Shown here: positions 41,279 to 51,300 of the stretch, in pieces
Numbering within the stretch: the first letter of the stretch is position 1
Layout of the letters: every line of letters begins with the position of its first letter
Assembly (NCBI RefSeq): GCF_026626635.1
Contig: NZ_JAPNKA010000001.1
Span: forward strand, 3,472,001 to 3,536,000
Length of the DNA: 64,000 nucleotides
Direction of reading: 5' to 3'
Origin: Archangium lansingense
GTDB lineage: Bacteria; Myxococcota; Myxococcia; Myxococcales; Myxococcaceae
Translations under genes and position numbers: made by a program
Notes under the pieces: generated by a model
Database searches by the model: none
Told to the model about the DNA's origin: nothing
What the model saw: only the letters and a program-made list of their open reading frames with translations

Positions 41279-42153
41279 AGTGGCGCAGTCGACTTGCTGT
41301 GCTGCTGGCGTTTCTGCTCCCGGTTCCACTGATCTGGGCCTCGAACAGGCTGTTGGTAGGTGAGCTGAATGTGCCCGTTGCACGAGATGATGCGAGCAGG
41401 CTCGTCCCCATGCTCCCGCCAGACGAGGCGAGCCGATTACCCTCATTTACGAGGTCTTGTGAGGGGAATGAAGATTGTGACGCCCCTCTCGTCTGTCTAC
41501 GCCAGTTGAAGTGGAAGAGAGCCTGCGTGGCGAGCACCTGTGCAATGGATGCGGACTGTAGCGGCGGCCTCTCTTGCTATTCCGTCGCGGTGGGCGAACG
41601 CGTGGTGCGCATGTGTGGTGCGCCAGGTGAGGTCGCGGAGGGGGAGTTCTGTACGGAGCTTCCGCTAGAACGGAACTGGGCGTGCGCACCGGACCTGGTG
41701 TGTACCCACATGAGGTGCCGCCGCCCTTGCCAGCCCCAGGAGCCCCGGAGCTGTGCCGATGGTTACGTCTGTAGTAACGCGGATGCGAAGGGTTCCGTGT
41801 GTCTGCCGACCTGTGAGGGACGGTCTTGTTCCGAGGGTGAACGATGCGTGGCTCTGGACCACGGCGTTTCAGTGTGTGCGCGGGTTCAGGGAACGGATTG
41901 CCAGCTCAATCCCTGCCCGGCGGGTCAGGTGTGCGATGTCTCGGCCCGAGAGTTACGAAATGGGGCGTGGATGAGGTGCGCGCTTGCTTGTGGCAAGCAG
42001 GGGCCATCATGCCCCGAGGGGTATTCGTGTATCGGGGAGAGATGCCGTCAACAATGCAGAGCGGATGAGCCGGGCTCCTGTGGGCCGCTGGAGAAGTGTG
42101 CGGGATTTTCTGAGCGATCCTCCGGGGTATGCATTTTCGACTTTGACAAGTAA
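41275..42153 (+). CDS. Secreted cysteine-rich repeat protein
   Basis: A 292-residue exported protein. The signal peptide is MKWRSRLAVLLAFLLPVPLIWA. From residue 60 on, about 26 cysteines occur in EGF/disintegrin-like units such as CEGNEDCDAPLVCLR, CAMDADCSGGLSCY and CPAGQVCDVS. The repeats of CxxxxDC and GxxC resemble the adhesion or metallo-protein surface domains common in myxobacteria. No catalytic domain is seen. AGGAGGGACC before the ATG is a strong ribosome site. The base composition is less GC-rich than the average here. The start overlaps the stop of the small upstream frame. Confidence 0.75.
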   Translation: MKWRSRLAVLLAFLLPVPLIWASNRLLVGELNVPVARDDASRLVPMLPPDEASRLPSFTRSCEGNEDCDAPLVCLRQLKWKRACVASTCAMDADCSGGLSCYSVAVGERVVRMCGAPGEVAEGEFCTELPLERNWACAPDLVCTHMRCRRPCQPQEPRSCADGYVCSNADAKGSVCLPTCEGRSCSEGERCVALDHGVSVCARVQGTDCQLNPCPAGQVCDVSARELRNGAWMRCALACGKQGPSCPEGYSCIGERCRQQCRADEPGSCGPLEKCAGFSERSSGVCIFDFDK

Positions 42154-42236
42154 GGCACGGCCGACTCCCGGTCACCCGTCCAGAGACACGCGGCATACGG
42201 GGCGCCGCGGTCTCGATGGGCCCGAACGGAGGGAAC

Positions 42237-44087
42237 TCAGCGCCAGTCCGGCGGGGCCAGGTCGACGCGGGGGACGTAGTATTCCTCTGGTCCCTGCAAC
42301 ACCGTCTCGAAGCGCGGGTCGTTGAGCACTGCGCTGCCCGGGCTCTTGTCCACCCGCGCCGGGTCCACCTTGGCGCCATGCATGGGCAGCTTCGCGTAGG
42401 TCGGGATTCCGTACTGGTGCTTGCCATCCACGGCCACGCCACAGATGGGATACGAGGTGCCGTCCGCCAGATGGAGACGGTCGAACTGGATGTAGACGCG
42501 GTTGGGTGTCGTCACCGCCTCTCCGGTGATCCTCGTCTCCACCTCCTGGCCCTTGATCTCCACGAACATGGAGGCGGTGATGGGGCCCGGCTTGATGTTG
42601 AGGGCGCCACCATCCTCGATGGATTCATTCGACACGGGAGTGCCCGATTCCGGCTCGATGAAGGAGGCCTGCTCGTCGGGTTTGATGCCCAGCTTGACGG
42701 GGGTGGCACGGGCCTCGGGGGAGCAGCTCGCTAGGTAACCGATGGGATCGGGCCGCACGGGAGTGGTGGCACACCCGAGGAGTTGCGCGGTGGCCGCACC
42801 CAGCAGGCTGGTGAGCAGCGCGCACCTGTGCGAACTCGTCGGGGGCGGGGTGGGAGATGTCTCGGGGGCTTCGGAGGGGGAAGAGGTGGGCACGGACTGC
42901 GTTCCTTTCTCGGAATGCGCCGGAGTGGCCGGCGCGGTGGGCTCCGCGCGGAGCAACATCCACCCTATCCCGAGCACTCCCAGCCCAAGGGCCAGCGCGA
43001 CGAAGCCGCGCATCCGCCTTCTCGTCCACCACTCGCGGGCGGGCGGAGGGTTCTCCTGAGGCGAGGGCTCCAGCTCCGCGGATTCCTCCCGAGGCTCTTC
43101 CAGCATGTCCACATCCGGGAACAGCTCCCTCGCCCGTGCACATTCGGAGGGACGCAGCGCCGGAGTCTGCCAGGGCGGGGTGTGCCCCTCTTCCCCGAGC
43201 AGCCGCTCCAATTCCTCGCGGACGGCCCTGGCGCTTGGAGGGCGTTGGTCGGGTTGCTTCGCCAGCAGCCGCAGGGCCAGCCCGCGCAACGACTCGGGGG
43301 TACCGGGCGCGAGCCGTCCGGGCTCCAGGGGTGGTGTGGAGGCGATGGCCGCCAGCAACTGCTCCAATGGGAGCCGGGTGCTGAAGGGACGGCAGTTGGT
43401 GAGTGTTTCGTACAGCAGCACGCCCACGGCATACAGATCCGCCGCAGGACGGGCTTCCAGCCGTGCGTCCCGGGGTGAATCCTCCGAGAGCAGGGACGCG
43501 AAGAAGAGGACGGCCTCGGGCGGCTGGCAATGGAGCGTCCCCGGAGCGAGCCCATCCGTCAGCACGCTCGCACAGGGCAGGTGCACCGTGCCGAAGTCGA
43601 TGAGGAAGGGGGTGTCGTCTCCCTCACGCACCAGCAGGTTCTCCGCCTTCACGTCCCGGTGGCAGATGCCGTGCTCGTGCAGCACCTCGAGCGTCTTCAA
43701 GAACTCGCACACCACGCCCACGCTCCGCCGCAACGTGACACGCTCGCGCCAGCGCCAGACGTGGAAGGTGCTTCCGGAGACATAGGGAGTGACGAAATAG
43801 GTGTAGCCCTTCTCCAGGTCGGGCCACCTGCCCCGCTCGAGCACCGGCAGCAGATGGGGGTGCTCCAGGTGCTCGAGGGACGCCACCTCGCGGCGCATCC
43901 AGTCATCCACCTGATCCTCGTCCTCTTTCGAGATGGGCCGGGCCGCCATCTTCACCGAATAGCGGCGCCCCTCGCGCTCCACCAGGAAGACGAAGGCGAA
44001 GCCACCGACGCCCAACCGGCGCACGACGAGGAAGTCCCGGATGCGGTGCCCCGAGTGAAGTTGGTGGGGGTGCAGGGGCTGACTCAT
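42237..44087 (-). CDS. Hanks-type serine/threonine kinase with transmembrane helix and C-terminal extracytoplasmic domain
   Basis: A 616-residue kinase. The kinase domain (about 15-300) has the glycine loop RRLGVGGFAFVF, the lysine in YSVKMAA (Lys46), HRDVKAEN with Asp145 and IDFGT with Asp164. A Pro/Glu-rich juxtamembrane stretch leads to a transmembrane helix (361-379). The rest is extracytoplasmic, and includes a second hydrophobic segment with a lipobox-like LLGC (ALLTSLLGAATAQLLGCATT), which is unusual inside a protein and suggests fusion to a former lipoprotein. The start overlaps the DUF2381 stop as ATGA, a common pairing in this lineage. Confidence 0.92.
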   Translation of the reverse strand: MSQPLHPHQLHSGHRIRDFLVVRRLGVGGFAFVFLVEREGRRYSVKMAARPISKEDEDQVDDWMRREVASLEHLEHPHLLPVLERGRWPDLEKGYTYFVTPYVSGSTFHVWRWRERVTLRRSVGVVCEFLKTLEVLHEHGICHRDVKAENLLVREGDDTPFLIDFGTVHLPCASVLTDGLAPGTLHCQPPEAVLFFASLLSEDSPRDARLEARPAADLYAVGVLLYETLTNCRPFSTRLPLEQLLAAIASTPPLEPGRLAPGTPESLRGLALRLLAKQPDQRPPSARAVREELERLLGEEGHTPPWQTPALRPSECARARELFPDVDMLEEPREESAELEPSPQENPPPAREWWTRRRMRGFVALALGLGVLGIGWMLLRAEPTAPATPAHSEKGTQSVPTSSPSEAPETSPTPPPTSSHRCALLTSLLGAATAQLLGCATTPVRPDPIGYLASCSPEARATPVKLGIKPDEQASFIEPESGTPVSNESIEDGGALNIKPGPITASMFVEIKGQEVETRITGEAVTTPNRVYIQFDRLHLADGTSYPICGVAVDGKHQYGIPTYAKLPMHGAKVDPARVDKSPGSAVLNDPRFETVLQGPEEYYVPRVDLAPPDWR

Positions 44088-44920
44088 GGGCGCGTCCGCG
44101 CTTCTTCGAGAGGGAGCGGCTGGAAGGTTCCAGGTGAGTCCTCTCCGTCCAGCGCCAGTTCCAGCCGCGAGGCGCCTTCCGGGAGAACACCCGTCAGGAT
44201 GTGGCGCTGACGTTTCAGCCCTGCATCGCCCGAGAGCAGGTGCGCGGGCCACTCCAGGAGGACGCCGTCCTCGAGTGTCGCCCGCAGGCGCGCCTGGACC
44301 AGCCTCCATGGGGAGGTGCCCTTCTTGCGGCTGCGCATGGCCACGGTGGCGAAGAAGCGCCGCTCCATCCAGAGCACGGACTCGGCCTCTCCTCGCGAGG
44401 CTCGTGAATCGAGGTCCACGGTCCGCTGGGGGACGGCGAGTATGGCGCGGCCATCGGGTGTGGACAGGAGACTCCGGGCCAGGGCCGCCACGGCGGCTTC
44501 ATCGGCGGAGGGCTCGCCCTTCACCACGCGCACTTGGATATCCACGGCATCGCTCCGGGTGACGAGCATGAAGCGGAGGGGCTCAGCCCCGGGCCTGGCT
44601 TCCACGGTGAGGGGCACCTGCTCACCCGCGCGCAGGTCCGTGGTGGGGACGATGATCAGCGAGCCGTCATCCATCGGGACCAGTTGAAGGCGCTTCTCGT
44701 CCAAGGGAAGCGTCACAGCTCCGAGACTCAGCGGGGCTTCGAACAGGAGGAGCGAGGCCACTCCCGAGCGCACCTGTAGTTCCAGGGGTGGCACCTGCTC
44801 GGGCCGGAGTGGGGCCACGAGCAGACGCCTCCGGATCCACGGCGAGTCCAACCGGACCTGGGCGGCGGCCGGGGCGGAGAACATGAGGGACAGGACGAGG
44901 AGCCAGGAACCAGGGCGCAC
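44084..44920 (-). CDS. DUF2381 family exported protein
   Basis: A 278-residue protein with a signal peptide (MRPGSWLLVLSLMFSAPAAAQ) and the beta-rich pattern of the myxobacterial DUF2381 family (FEAPLSLGAVTLPLDEKRLQ, DGSLIIVPTTDLRAGEQVPLTV). The function is unknown; members occur in many copies and often beside Ser/Thr kinases. The start is GTG at 44920. It overlaps the kinase gene (ATGA). The extracytoplasmic part of the kinase and this protein may interact; this is inferred from coupling alone. Confidence 0.85.
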   Translation of the reverse strand: MRPGSWLLVLSLMFSAPAAAQVRLDSPWIRRRLLVAPLRPEQVPPLELQVRSGVASLLLFEAPLSLGAVTLPLDEKRLQLVPMDDGSLIIVPTTDLRAGEQVPLTVEARPGAEPLRFMLVTRSDAVDIQVRVVKGEPSADEAAVAALARSLLSTPDGRAILAVPQRTVDLDSRASRGEAESVLWMERRFFATVAMRSRKKGTSPWRLVQARLRATLEDGVLLEWPAHLLSGDAGLKRQRHILTGVLPEGASRLELALDGEDSPGTFQPLPLEEARTRP

Positions 44921-45069
44921 GCGAGCACTCTCAGGGCAGGCGCGCAGGGTAGGGGAGGTTCATTCGTGGGGGCAAGGACAAACCCACTCCTATGGTCAGT
45001 CCAATGGAGCTCACTTCGGAGATGACGTTCGCGCCTGGAATGACCTCCTGGCCGCGAGTTGAACGAACT

Positions 45070-45086
45070 TGTCCAACAGTTGGACA
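45070..45086. promoter_or_regulatory. 17-base perfect palindrome upstream of lipoprotein operon
   Basis: TGTCCAACAGTTGGACA has 8-base arms around a single A. It lies about 75 bases before the lipoprotein start and 150 bases before the divergent DUF2381 start. It is a good candidate operator; the rest of 44921-45161 shows no small gene. Confidence 0.55.
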
Positions 45087-45161
45087 GGTTCTGGAAGAGC
45101 GCGCCCGAGACCTCGAAGCGCTCGCGAGTCCCGGTGCTTTCTGCCAGCGTGCGCGGACGTC

Positions 45162-46064
45162 ATGCGCCTCCTTTGTTCGTGCTCCCTGCTGCTCCTCGTG
45201 GCCCTGGCCAGCGCGTGCAGCCGCAACGTCCCCTCGTTGGTGCCCGAGTCGCGCGCGCCGCCTCCTCCAAGGCTCGAGTTCCGGCCTCCGGATGACGCGG
45301 TTCTCACCGAGTCGCTGAAGAGTTCCGTGGGGCGCGGCGGCGCTCCTGGCGCGCAGGAGGCGGAGCTGACCACCGTCACGCGCTTCACCCCCGAGCAGGG
45401 TGGTTGGCTCCTCACGCAGCGGGTGACGCAGGCACGCTACACCCGGGACGGGACTCCGGTGGACACGCTGGTGGATGACGTCCTCACGCGCTTCTCTTTG
45501 CGCGTGCGGCTCTCGGGGGATGGCACCTTCGTACGGGTGGTGGAGCCCGAGACCGCGCTGGCGGCGCTCAACGCGGTGGTACCGGCGGGGCAGGATGTCT
45601 CGCTCCTGGAGGGCTTCTTCGCCCCGGATGCGCTGGAGGCGCGCACGCGTGCGGAGTGGGAGGTGAAGTACGGCGGCCTCTATGGGCGCGCCTGGGCGCC
45701 GGGCGAGCAATCCTATGCGGTGGGCACGCAGCCACTGGGCGGGCGCGAGGTGACGTACCTGCTGGAGCGCACCTTTACCGGGACGCAGCTCACCGAGCAC
45801 GGCGAGGCCATGGTGTTCACGCTGCGCTGCCTGGCGGCGCCGGGAGCAGAGGCTCCCCAGGCCGTGCGCGAGGCGTTGAGCCTGGCGGGAGACCCGGAGC
45901 TGACGCCCGGAGTTCAGTGCGAGGGAGAACAGTTGCTCGGGAGGGGGCGCTTCCTGCCGGTACGGCGCGGGCTCACTCTGCGGGCGACGTGGGGTGACGA
46001 GACCTGGACGTGGACAGCGAAGTCGCAGCTGGAGTCGCTGCAGGCACCAGAAGAGGAGCGGTGA
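45162..46064 (+). CDS. Lipoprotein of unknown function
   Basis: A 300-residue lipoprotein. The N-terminus MRLLCSCSLLLLVALASAC ends in a clean lipobox. The mature part begins with a Pro-rich linker (SRAPPPPRLEFRPP) and then a mixed alpha/beta domain without known motifs. The ATG at 45162 starts the signal peptide. Its stop overlaps the CoA-binding protein start (TGATG), so the two are co-translated; no common pathway is evident. Confidence 0.75.
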   Translation: MRLLCSCSLLLLVALASACSRNVPSLVPESRAPPPPRLEFRPPDDAVLTESLKSSVGRGGAPGAQEAELTTVTRFTPEQGGWLLTQRVTQARYTRDGTPVDTLVDDVLTRFSLRVRLSGDGTFVRVVEPETALAALNAVVPAGQDVSLLEGFFAPDALEARTRAEWEVKYGGLYGRAWAPGEQSYAVGTQPLGGREVTYLLERTFTGTQLTEHGEAMVFTLRCLAAPGAEAPQAVREALSLAGDPELTPGVQCEGEQLLGRGRFLPVRRGLTLRATWGDETWTWTAKSQLESLQAPEEER

Positions 46065-46504
46065 TGAGCTACGAGCAGAACCTCATCGAGGACGAAGCGG
46101 GCATCCGCGCGGTGGTGCAGGCCAGCAAGCGCGTGGCGGTGCTGGGCATCAAGACGGAGCAGCAGGACGGCCAGCCGGCCTTCTACGTGCCGCAATACCT
46201 GGAGAATGCGGGCGTGGACGTGGTGCCGGTGCCCGTCTACTACCCGGACGTGACGCACATCCTCGGCAAGCCGGTGTTCCGGCGGCTGGTGGATGTCCCC
46301 GGGGAGCTCGATCTCGTGGACGTGTTCCGGCGGCCGCAGGACATCGACCAGCACGTGGACGACATCCTCGCCAAGAAGCCGAAGGCGGTGTGGTTCCAGT
46401 CAGGCATCCGCAACGACGCGGCGGCACGGCGGCTGGCCGAGGCGGGCATCAAGGTCGTTCAGGACCGCTGCCTGATGGTGGACCACCGGCGCTACGGGCG
46501 CTGA
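46064..46504 (+). CDS. CoA-binding domain protein
   Basis: A 146-residue Rossmann protein of the CoA_binding_2 type (VVQASKRVAVLGIKTE, YVPQYLENAGVDVVPVPVYY, VFRRPQDIDQHVDDILAKKP, VWFQSGIRNDAAARRLAEAG, KVVQDRCLMVDHRR). The conserved Cys in the final strand is present. These proteins bind CoA in the cytoplasm and are thought to protect or regulate it. The ATG at 46064 overlaps the lipoprotein stop. It converges on the patatin gene with a 10-base gap. Confidence 0.88.
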   Translation: MSYEQNLIEDEAGIRAVVQASKRVAVLGIKTEQQDGQPAFYVPQYLENAGVDVVPVPVYYPDVTHILGKPVFRRLVDVPGELDLVDVFRRPQDIDQHVDDILAKKPKAVWFQSGIRNDAAARRLAEAGIKVVQDRCLMVDHRRYGR

Positions 46505-46514
46505 GCGTCTCCGC

Positions 46515-47390
46515 TCACGCCTGCTCGAAGGGCACGGGAGGCCGGGCGATGGCGCGCTCGGCGCTGAGCTTCGCCTGGTGCAGGGCATCGAAGCCGCGCT
46601 CCATCTGCGACGGCGACACCGGCGGCAGGTTGGACACCACCACGTAGACGGGGACGTTGCGCTCCTTCAGCAGCGAGAGCTGCAGCCGGAAGTGGTCCTG
46701 TCTCAGCGCCGCCGAGCCCGCGGCAATGCCCTGTGCGTACGCCATGGGGCCTCCCAGCATCTTGCGCGTACGGCTCGGCAGGTAGTGCACGAGGATGGCG
46801 TCCAGGTCCTTTCCGAAGGCACTGTCCCGCATCGCCAGCGCGGGCGCCTTGTCCACCAGCCCTCCGTCCCAGTACAGGTCCCTCCCCAGTCGCACCGCGC
46901 GGAACAGGCCCGGGTAGGCGCACGTGGCGTGCACCCGCGGCGCCAGCTCGCCCGAGGTGAAGACCTCATGCGTCCCCTGCGTGAGGTTGGCGCTCACCAG
47001 CAGCAGCGGATGCGGTAGCTCCTCGAAGCCGTGCACCGGCAGCGTGTCCTCCAGCAGCTTGCGGAAGCGCTCGCCCTTGAGCAGGCCCGTGGCCCCGTGC
47101 CCCTCGCTCGGAAAGGCGTTGAGCACCGCTCCAATCGGGTCCGGGTCCCAGAACGCCTGCCGCGTCTGCTTGAGGACCAGCTCCTCGATGGCGTGCACGC
47201 TCGCCCCCGCGGCGGCATACGCGGCCACCAGGCCCCCGGCGCTCGTCCCGGCATACGCGGAGGGCTTCAACCCCGTGGCCGCCAGCCCCTTCAGGAACCC
47301 GGCGTGTCCATAGAAGCCGAAGTACCCGGCGGAGAGGACGAGTCCGAAACGTTTGCCTTCGAGGAGCTGGTGCAGGGTGGGTGCGGGCAT
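46515..47390 (-). CDS. Patatin-like phospholipase
   Basis: A 291-residue lipid hydrolase. It carries the patatin dyad: Ser50 in AGTSAGGL and Asp175 in YWDGGLVD. The oxyanion segment LSAGYFGFYGHAG replaces the usual GGGxRG, so activity may differ from standard members. It may be a bacterial phospholipase A or acyl hydrolase. The ATG at 47390 begins MPAPTLHQLLEG. It is divergent from the ArsR-type regulator gene, with about 105 bases between. Confidence 0.88.
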   Translation of the reverse strand: MPAPTLHQLLEGKRFGLVLSAGYFGFYGHAGFLKGLAATGLKPSAYAGTSAGGLVAAYAAAGASVHAIEELVLKQTRQAFWDPDPIGAVLNAFPSEGHGATGLLKGERFRKLLEDTLPVHGFEELPHPLLLVSANLTQGTHEVFTSGELAPRVHATCAYPGLFRAVRLGRDLYWDGGLVDKAPALAMRDSAFGKDLDAILVHYLPSRTRKMLGGPMAYAQGIAAGSAALRQDHFRLQLSLLKERNVPVYVVVSNLPPVSPSQMERGFDALHQAKLSAERAIARPPVPFEQA

Positions 47391-47471
47391 GGGGCCCGTC
47401 TCTAGACGACCGTTCCCCACATGGCAACGCGCCGCGTCGCCCCCACGGTCTTCTCTGGCTTTCCACGTCAC

Positions 47472-47487
47472 ATCGACGTATGTTGAT
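47472..47487 (+). promoter_or_regulatory. Imperfect inverted repeat before the ArsR-methyltransferase gene
   Basis: ATCGACGTATGTTGAT has 6-base arms with one mismatch around GTAT. It ends 8 bases before the ATG at 47496, so a bound ArsR-type dimer would block transcription or a very short leader. It is likely an autoregulatory operator of the downstream gene and, through it, of metH. Confidence 0.55.
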
Positions 47488-47495
47488 TCGCCGAT

Positions 47496-48392
47496 ATGGA
47501 AGAGTTGTCCCAATCCTTCCGGGCCCTGGGTGACCCGACACGCCTGCGCATCCTGCGGCTGATGGCGCGGGCTCCGCTGAACGTGTCGGAGCTGGTGTCC
47601 CTGGTGGGGGTGGCGCAGTCCTCGGTCTCGCACCACCTGGGGAAGCTCAAGGGTCTGGGGCTCATCCGCGAAGAGCGGCAGGCGGGCTTCACCTACTACT
47701 CGCTGGCGCTGGGGCCAGAGGACGCGCGCTGGCCCCTCATCCGCCTGGCTCGCGAAGCGGCCGACGAGGAGGGAGACCTGGCCCGACTCGAGGATCTGCT
47801 GCGCCAGCGCGAGGACCGGCAGGCCCTCAACGAGCGGCTGTTGGAGCCGGGGCAGTCCTGGTTCCTCTGGGCGGGGGCTCTGGCCTCGCTGCTGCCGGCG
47901 CTGGACGTGGCGGACTTCGGGTGCGGGACGGGCGTGCTCTCGGTGGCCATTGCCCGGTGGGCCTCGCGGGTGTGGGCCATCGACCAGAGCGAGGTCGCGC
48001 TGACGCAGGCCCGAGAGCGAGCCGCTCGCGAGGGCCGCTCCAATATCCGCTTCCTGCGCGAGGATCTGCACCGGTTGTCGCTGCCCTCGGGCGAGCGCGA
48101 CCTGGTGGTCATCTCCCAGAGCCTGCACCACGTGGAGTCCCCACCGGCGGTGCTGGCCGAGGCCGCGCGCATCCTCAAGCCCGGGGGCAAGCTGGTGCTG
48201 CTGGAGTTGATGCCCCACGACGAGCGGTGGGTGCTGGAGCGGCTGGGCCACCGGCACCTCGGCTTCGCGCCGGAGACGCTCGAGGCTTCCCTGCGCGAGG
48301 TGGGCTTCGGCGCCCTCACGCGCGATACGCATGCACGTGAGGGGGCGAGCCCCTTCCGCGTCTTTCTCATCACCGGAGTCAAACAGTCATGA
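47496..48392 (+). CDS. ArsR-family regulator fused to SAM-dependent methyltransferase
   Basis: A 298-residue fusion. The N-terminal part (1-75) is a winged helix of ArsR type (FRALGDPTRLRILRLM, NVSELVSLVGVAQSSVSHHLGKLK) without the metal-binding cysteines. The C-terminal part (125-298) is a class I methyltransferase with VADFGCGTGVLSVAIA, IDQSEVALTQAR and LKPGGKLVLLEL. In other bacteria such fusions regulate methionine-cycle genes, presumably sensing SAM or its product. Here it overlaps metH (ATGA), which supports that role. Whether the methyltransferase is active or only a sensor is unknown. Confidence 0.88.
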   Translation: MEELSQSFRALGDPTRLRILRLMARAPLNVSELVSLVGVAQSSVSHHLGKLKGLGLIREERQAGFTYYSLALGPEDARWPLIRLAREAADEEGDLARLEDLLRQREDRQALNERLLEPGQSWFLWAGALASLLPALDVADFGCGTGVLSVAIARWASRVWAIDQSEVALTQARERAAREGRSNIRFLREDLHRLSLPSGERDLVVISQSLHHVESPPAVLAEAARILKPGGKLVLLELMPHDERWVLERLGHRHLGFAPETLEASLREVGFGALTRDTHAREGASPFRVFLITGVKQS

Positions 48393-51300
48393 GCAGCCAC
48401 CTTCCCGCCCCCCTTCCTCCTCCTCCGGGGCAGCACGGCCGCCGCGTGGAGGCCCTGCGGGCCGCCCTGCGCGAGCGCGTGCTGGTGCTGGATGGCGCCA
48501 TGGGCACGCTGTTGCAGGCCAGGAATCTCAAGGCCGCGGACTTCGGCGGGGCCGAGTACGAGGGCTGCAACGAGAACCTCGTCCTCACGCGGCCGGACGT
48601 CATCGAGGACATCCACGCGTCCTACTTCGCCTCGGGCGCGGACGTGACGGAGACGGACAGCTTCGGCGGCACGCCCGTGGTGCTGGGCGAGTTCGGCCTG
48701 TCGCACAAGGCGATGGAGATCAACATCGCCGCCTCGAAGCTGGCGCTCAATGCCGCCGAGGCCGCCGAGGCGAAGGATGGGCGGATGCGCTGGGTGGCGG
48801 GCTCCATTGGCCCCACCACCAAGGCCATCAGCGTGACGGGCGGCATCACCTTCGAGGAGCTGGTGGACAACTTCGCCGTACAGGCGGAGGGGCTCGCGCT
48901 GGGTGGCTCGGACTACCTGCTCATCGAGACGTGCCAGGACACGCGCAACGTGAAGGCGGCGCTGCTCGGGTGCGAGCGGGCCTTCCGCAAGCTGGGGTGG
49001 AAGCTGCCGGTGGCGGTGTCCGGCACCATCGAGCCCATGGGCACCATGCTCGCGGGCCAGTCCGTGGAGGCGCTGGCCGCCTCGCTGGAGCACGTGGAGC
49101 TGCTCTACCTGGGCCTCAACTGCGCCACCGGCCCCGAGTTCATGACGGACCACATCCGCTCGCTGGCCGCCATGAGTCCCTTCGCCGTCTCGTGCGTGCC
49201 CAACGCGGGCCTGCCGGACGAGAACGGGCACTATCTGGAGTCGCCCGAGATGCTGGCGCGCTCGCTGCGCCGCTTCTGTGAGCAGGGCTGGCTCAACGTG
49301 GTGGGCGGCTGTTGTGGTACGCACACCGGCCACGTGAGCGCCATCGCCGAGGCGGTGAAGGGCCTCGTGCCGCGCCGCCAGCTCCCGCCGCCGCGCTCCA
49401 CGCTCTCGGGCGTGGACTTCCTGGAGGTGCGTGACGAGGAGCGCCCCGTCATCGTCGGTGAGCGCACCAACGTCATCGGCAGCAAGAAGTTCAAGGAGCT
49501 CATCATCGCGGGGCAGCTCGAGGACGCCTCCGAGATTGCCCGCGCCCAGGTGAAGCGTGGCGCGCAGGTCATCGACATCTGCCTGGCCAACCCGGACCGG
49601 GACGAGCTCGAGGACATGCGCCGCTTCCTGGAGGTGGTCGTCAAGAAGGTGCGCGTGCCTCTGATGATCGACTCCACGGACGAGAACGTGCTCGCCATGG
49701 CGCTCACGTACTCGCAGGGCAAGGCCATCATCAACTCGGTGAACCTGGAGGACGGCGAGGAGCGCTTCGAGAAGGTGGTACCGCTGGCGCGCGAGTTCGG
49801 CGCGGCGCTGGTGGTGGGCTGCATCGACGAGAAGGGCATGGCCGTCTCCCGCCAGCGAAAGCTGGAGGTGGCCGAGCGCTCCTTGGAGCTGCTCACCGGC
49901 AAGTACGGCATGAAGGCGGAGGACCTGTACTTCGATCCGCTCGTCTTCCCGTGTGCCTCGGGCGACGCGCAATACACCGGCAGCGCGGTGGAGACCATCG
50001 AGGGCGTGCGCCTCATCAAGCAGCGCTTCCCTCAGTGCAAGACGGTGCTGGGCATCTCCAACGTGTCCTTCGGCCTGCCCACCGCGGGCCGCGAGGTGCT
50101 CAACTCGGTCTTCCTCTACCACTGCGTCCAGGCCGGCCTGGACATGGCGCTCGTCAACTCGGAGAAGTTGGAGCGCTACCCGTCGCTGCCTCCCGAGGAG
50201 CGTCAGCTGTCCGAGGATCTGCTCTACAACCGGGTCGCGGACCCCATCACGCCCTTCGCCGCGCACTTCCGCGAGCGCAAGCCGAAGAAGGCGGACGTGA
50301 GCACGCTGCCGCTGGAGGAGCGGCTGCAGCGCTACATCATCGAGGGCAGCCGCGACGGCCTCCATGCGGACCTGGACCTGGCGATGGAGAAGTACGCGCC
50401 GCTGGAGATCATCAACGGCCCGCTGATGAAGGGCATGGACGAGGTGGGCCGGCTCTTCGGGGCCAACGAGCTCATCGTCGCCGAGGTGCTCCAGAGCGCC
50501 GAGTCGATGAAGGCCGCGGTGAGCTATCTGGAGCCGAGGATGAGCAAGGCCCAGGCCGCCTCGCGCGGGAAGATCGTGCTCGCCACGGTGAAGGGCGACG
50601 TGCACGACATCGGGAAGAACCTGGTGGAGATCATCCTCGCCAACAACGGCTTCCAGGTGGTGAACCTGGGCATCAAGGTGCCGCCCGAGCAGCTCGTGCA
50701 GGCGGTGCGCGAGCACTCCCCGGACATCCTCGGGCTGAGCGGCCTCTTGGTGAAGAGCGCGCACCAGATGGTGTCCACGGCGGAGGACCTCAAGCGCCAA
50801 GGCGTGGACGTGCCCATCTTGGTGGGTGGCGCCGCGCTGAGCCGCAACTTCGTGGACCGCAACATCGCGCCGGCCTACGGGGGCGGCACGGTGGCGTACG
50901 CGCAGGACGCCATGAGCGGCCTGGAGCTGGCCAAGCAGATCGTCGACCCGAAGGCGCACGAGAAGCTCAAGGGGGAGCTGGCCGAGCGCCGCACGAAGCT
51001 GTCGCAGCAGGACAAGGACCGGCCCAAGGTCTCCGCTCCAGTGGTGGCGGTGCGCAGCAAGGAGGTCCCCATCCTGGAGCAGGTGCCGCCCGCGCCGGAT
51101 TACGCGCGGCACGTGCTGACGAACACGCCGCTGGACACCATCTGGCGCTTCATCAACCCGGTGATGCTCTACGGGCGCCACCTGGGTCTGCGCACGGCCT
51201 CGCGCGCGCTGGGGACTCCCGCCGAAGCCGAGCTGGCGAAGACGGAGGAGGGCCGCAAGGCGCTCGCGCTCAAGGAGCAGGTGGAGGCCATCAAGGGTCC

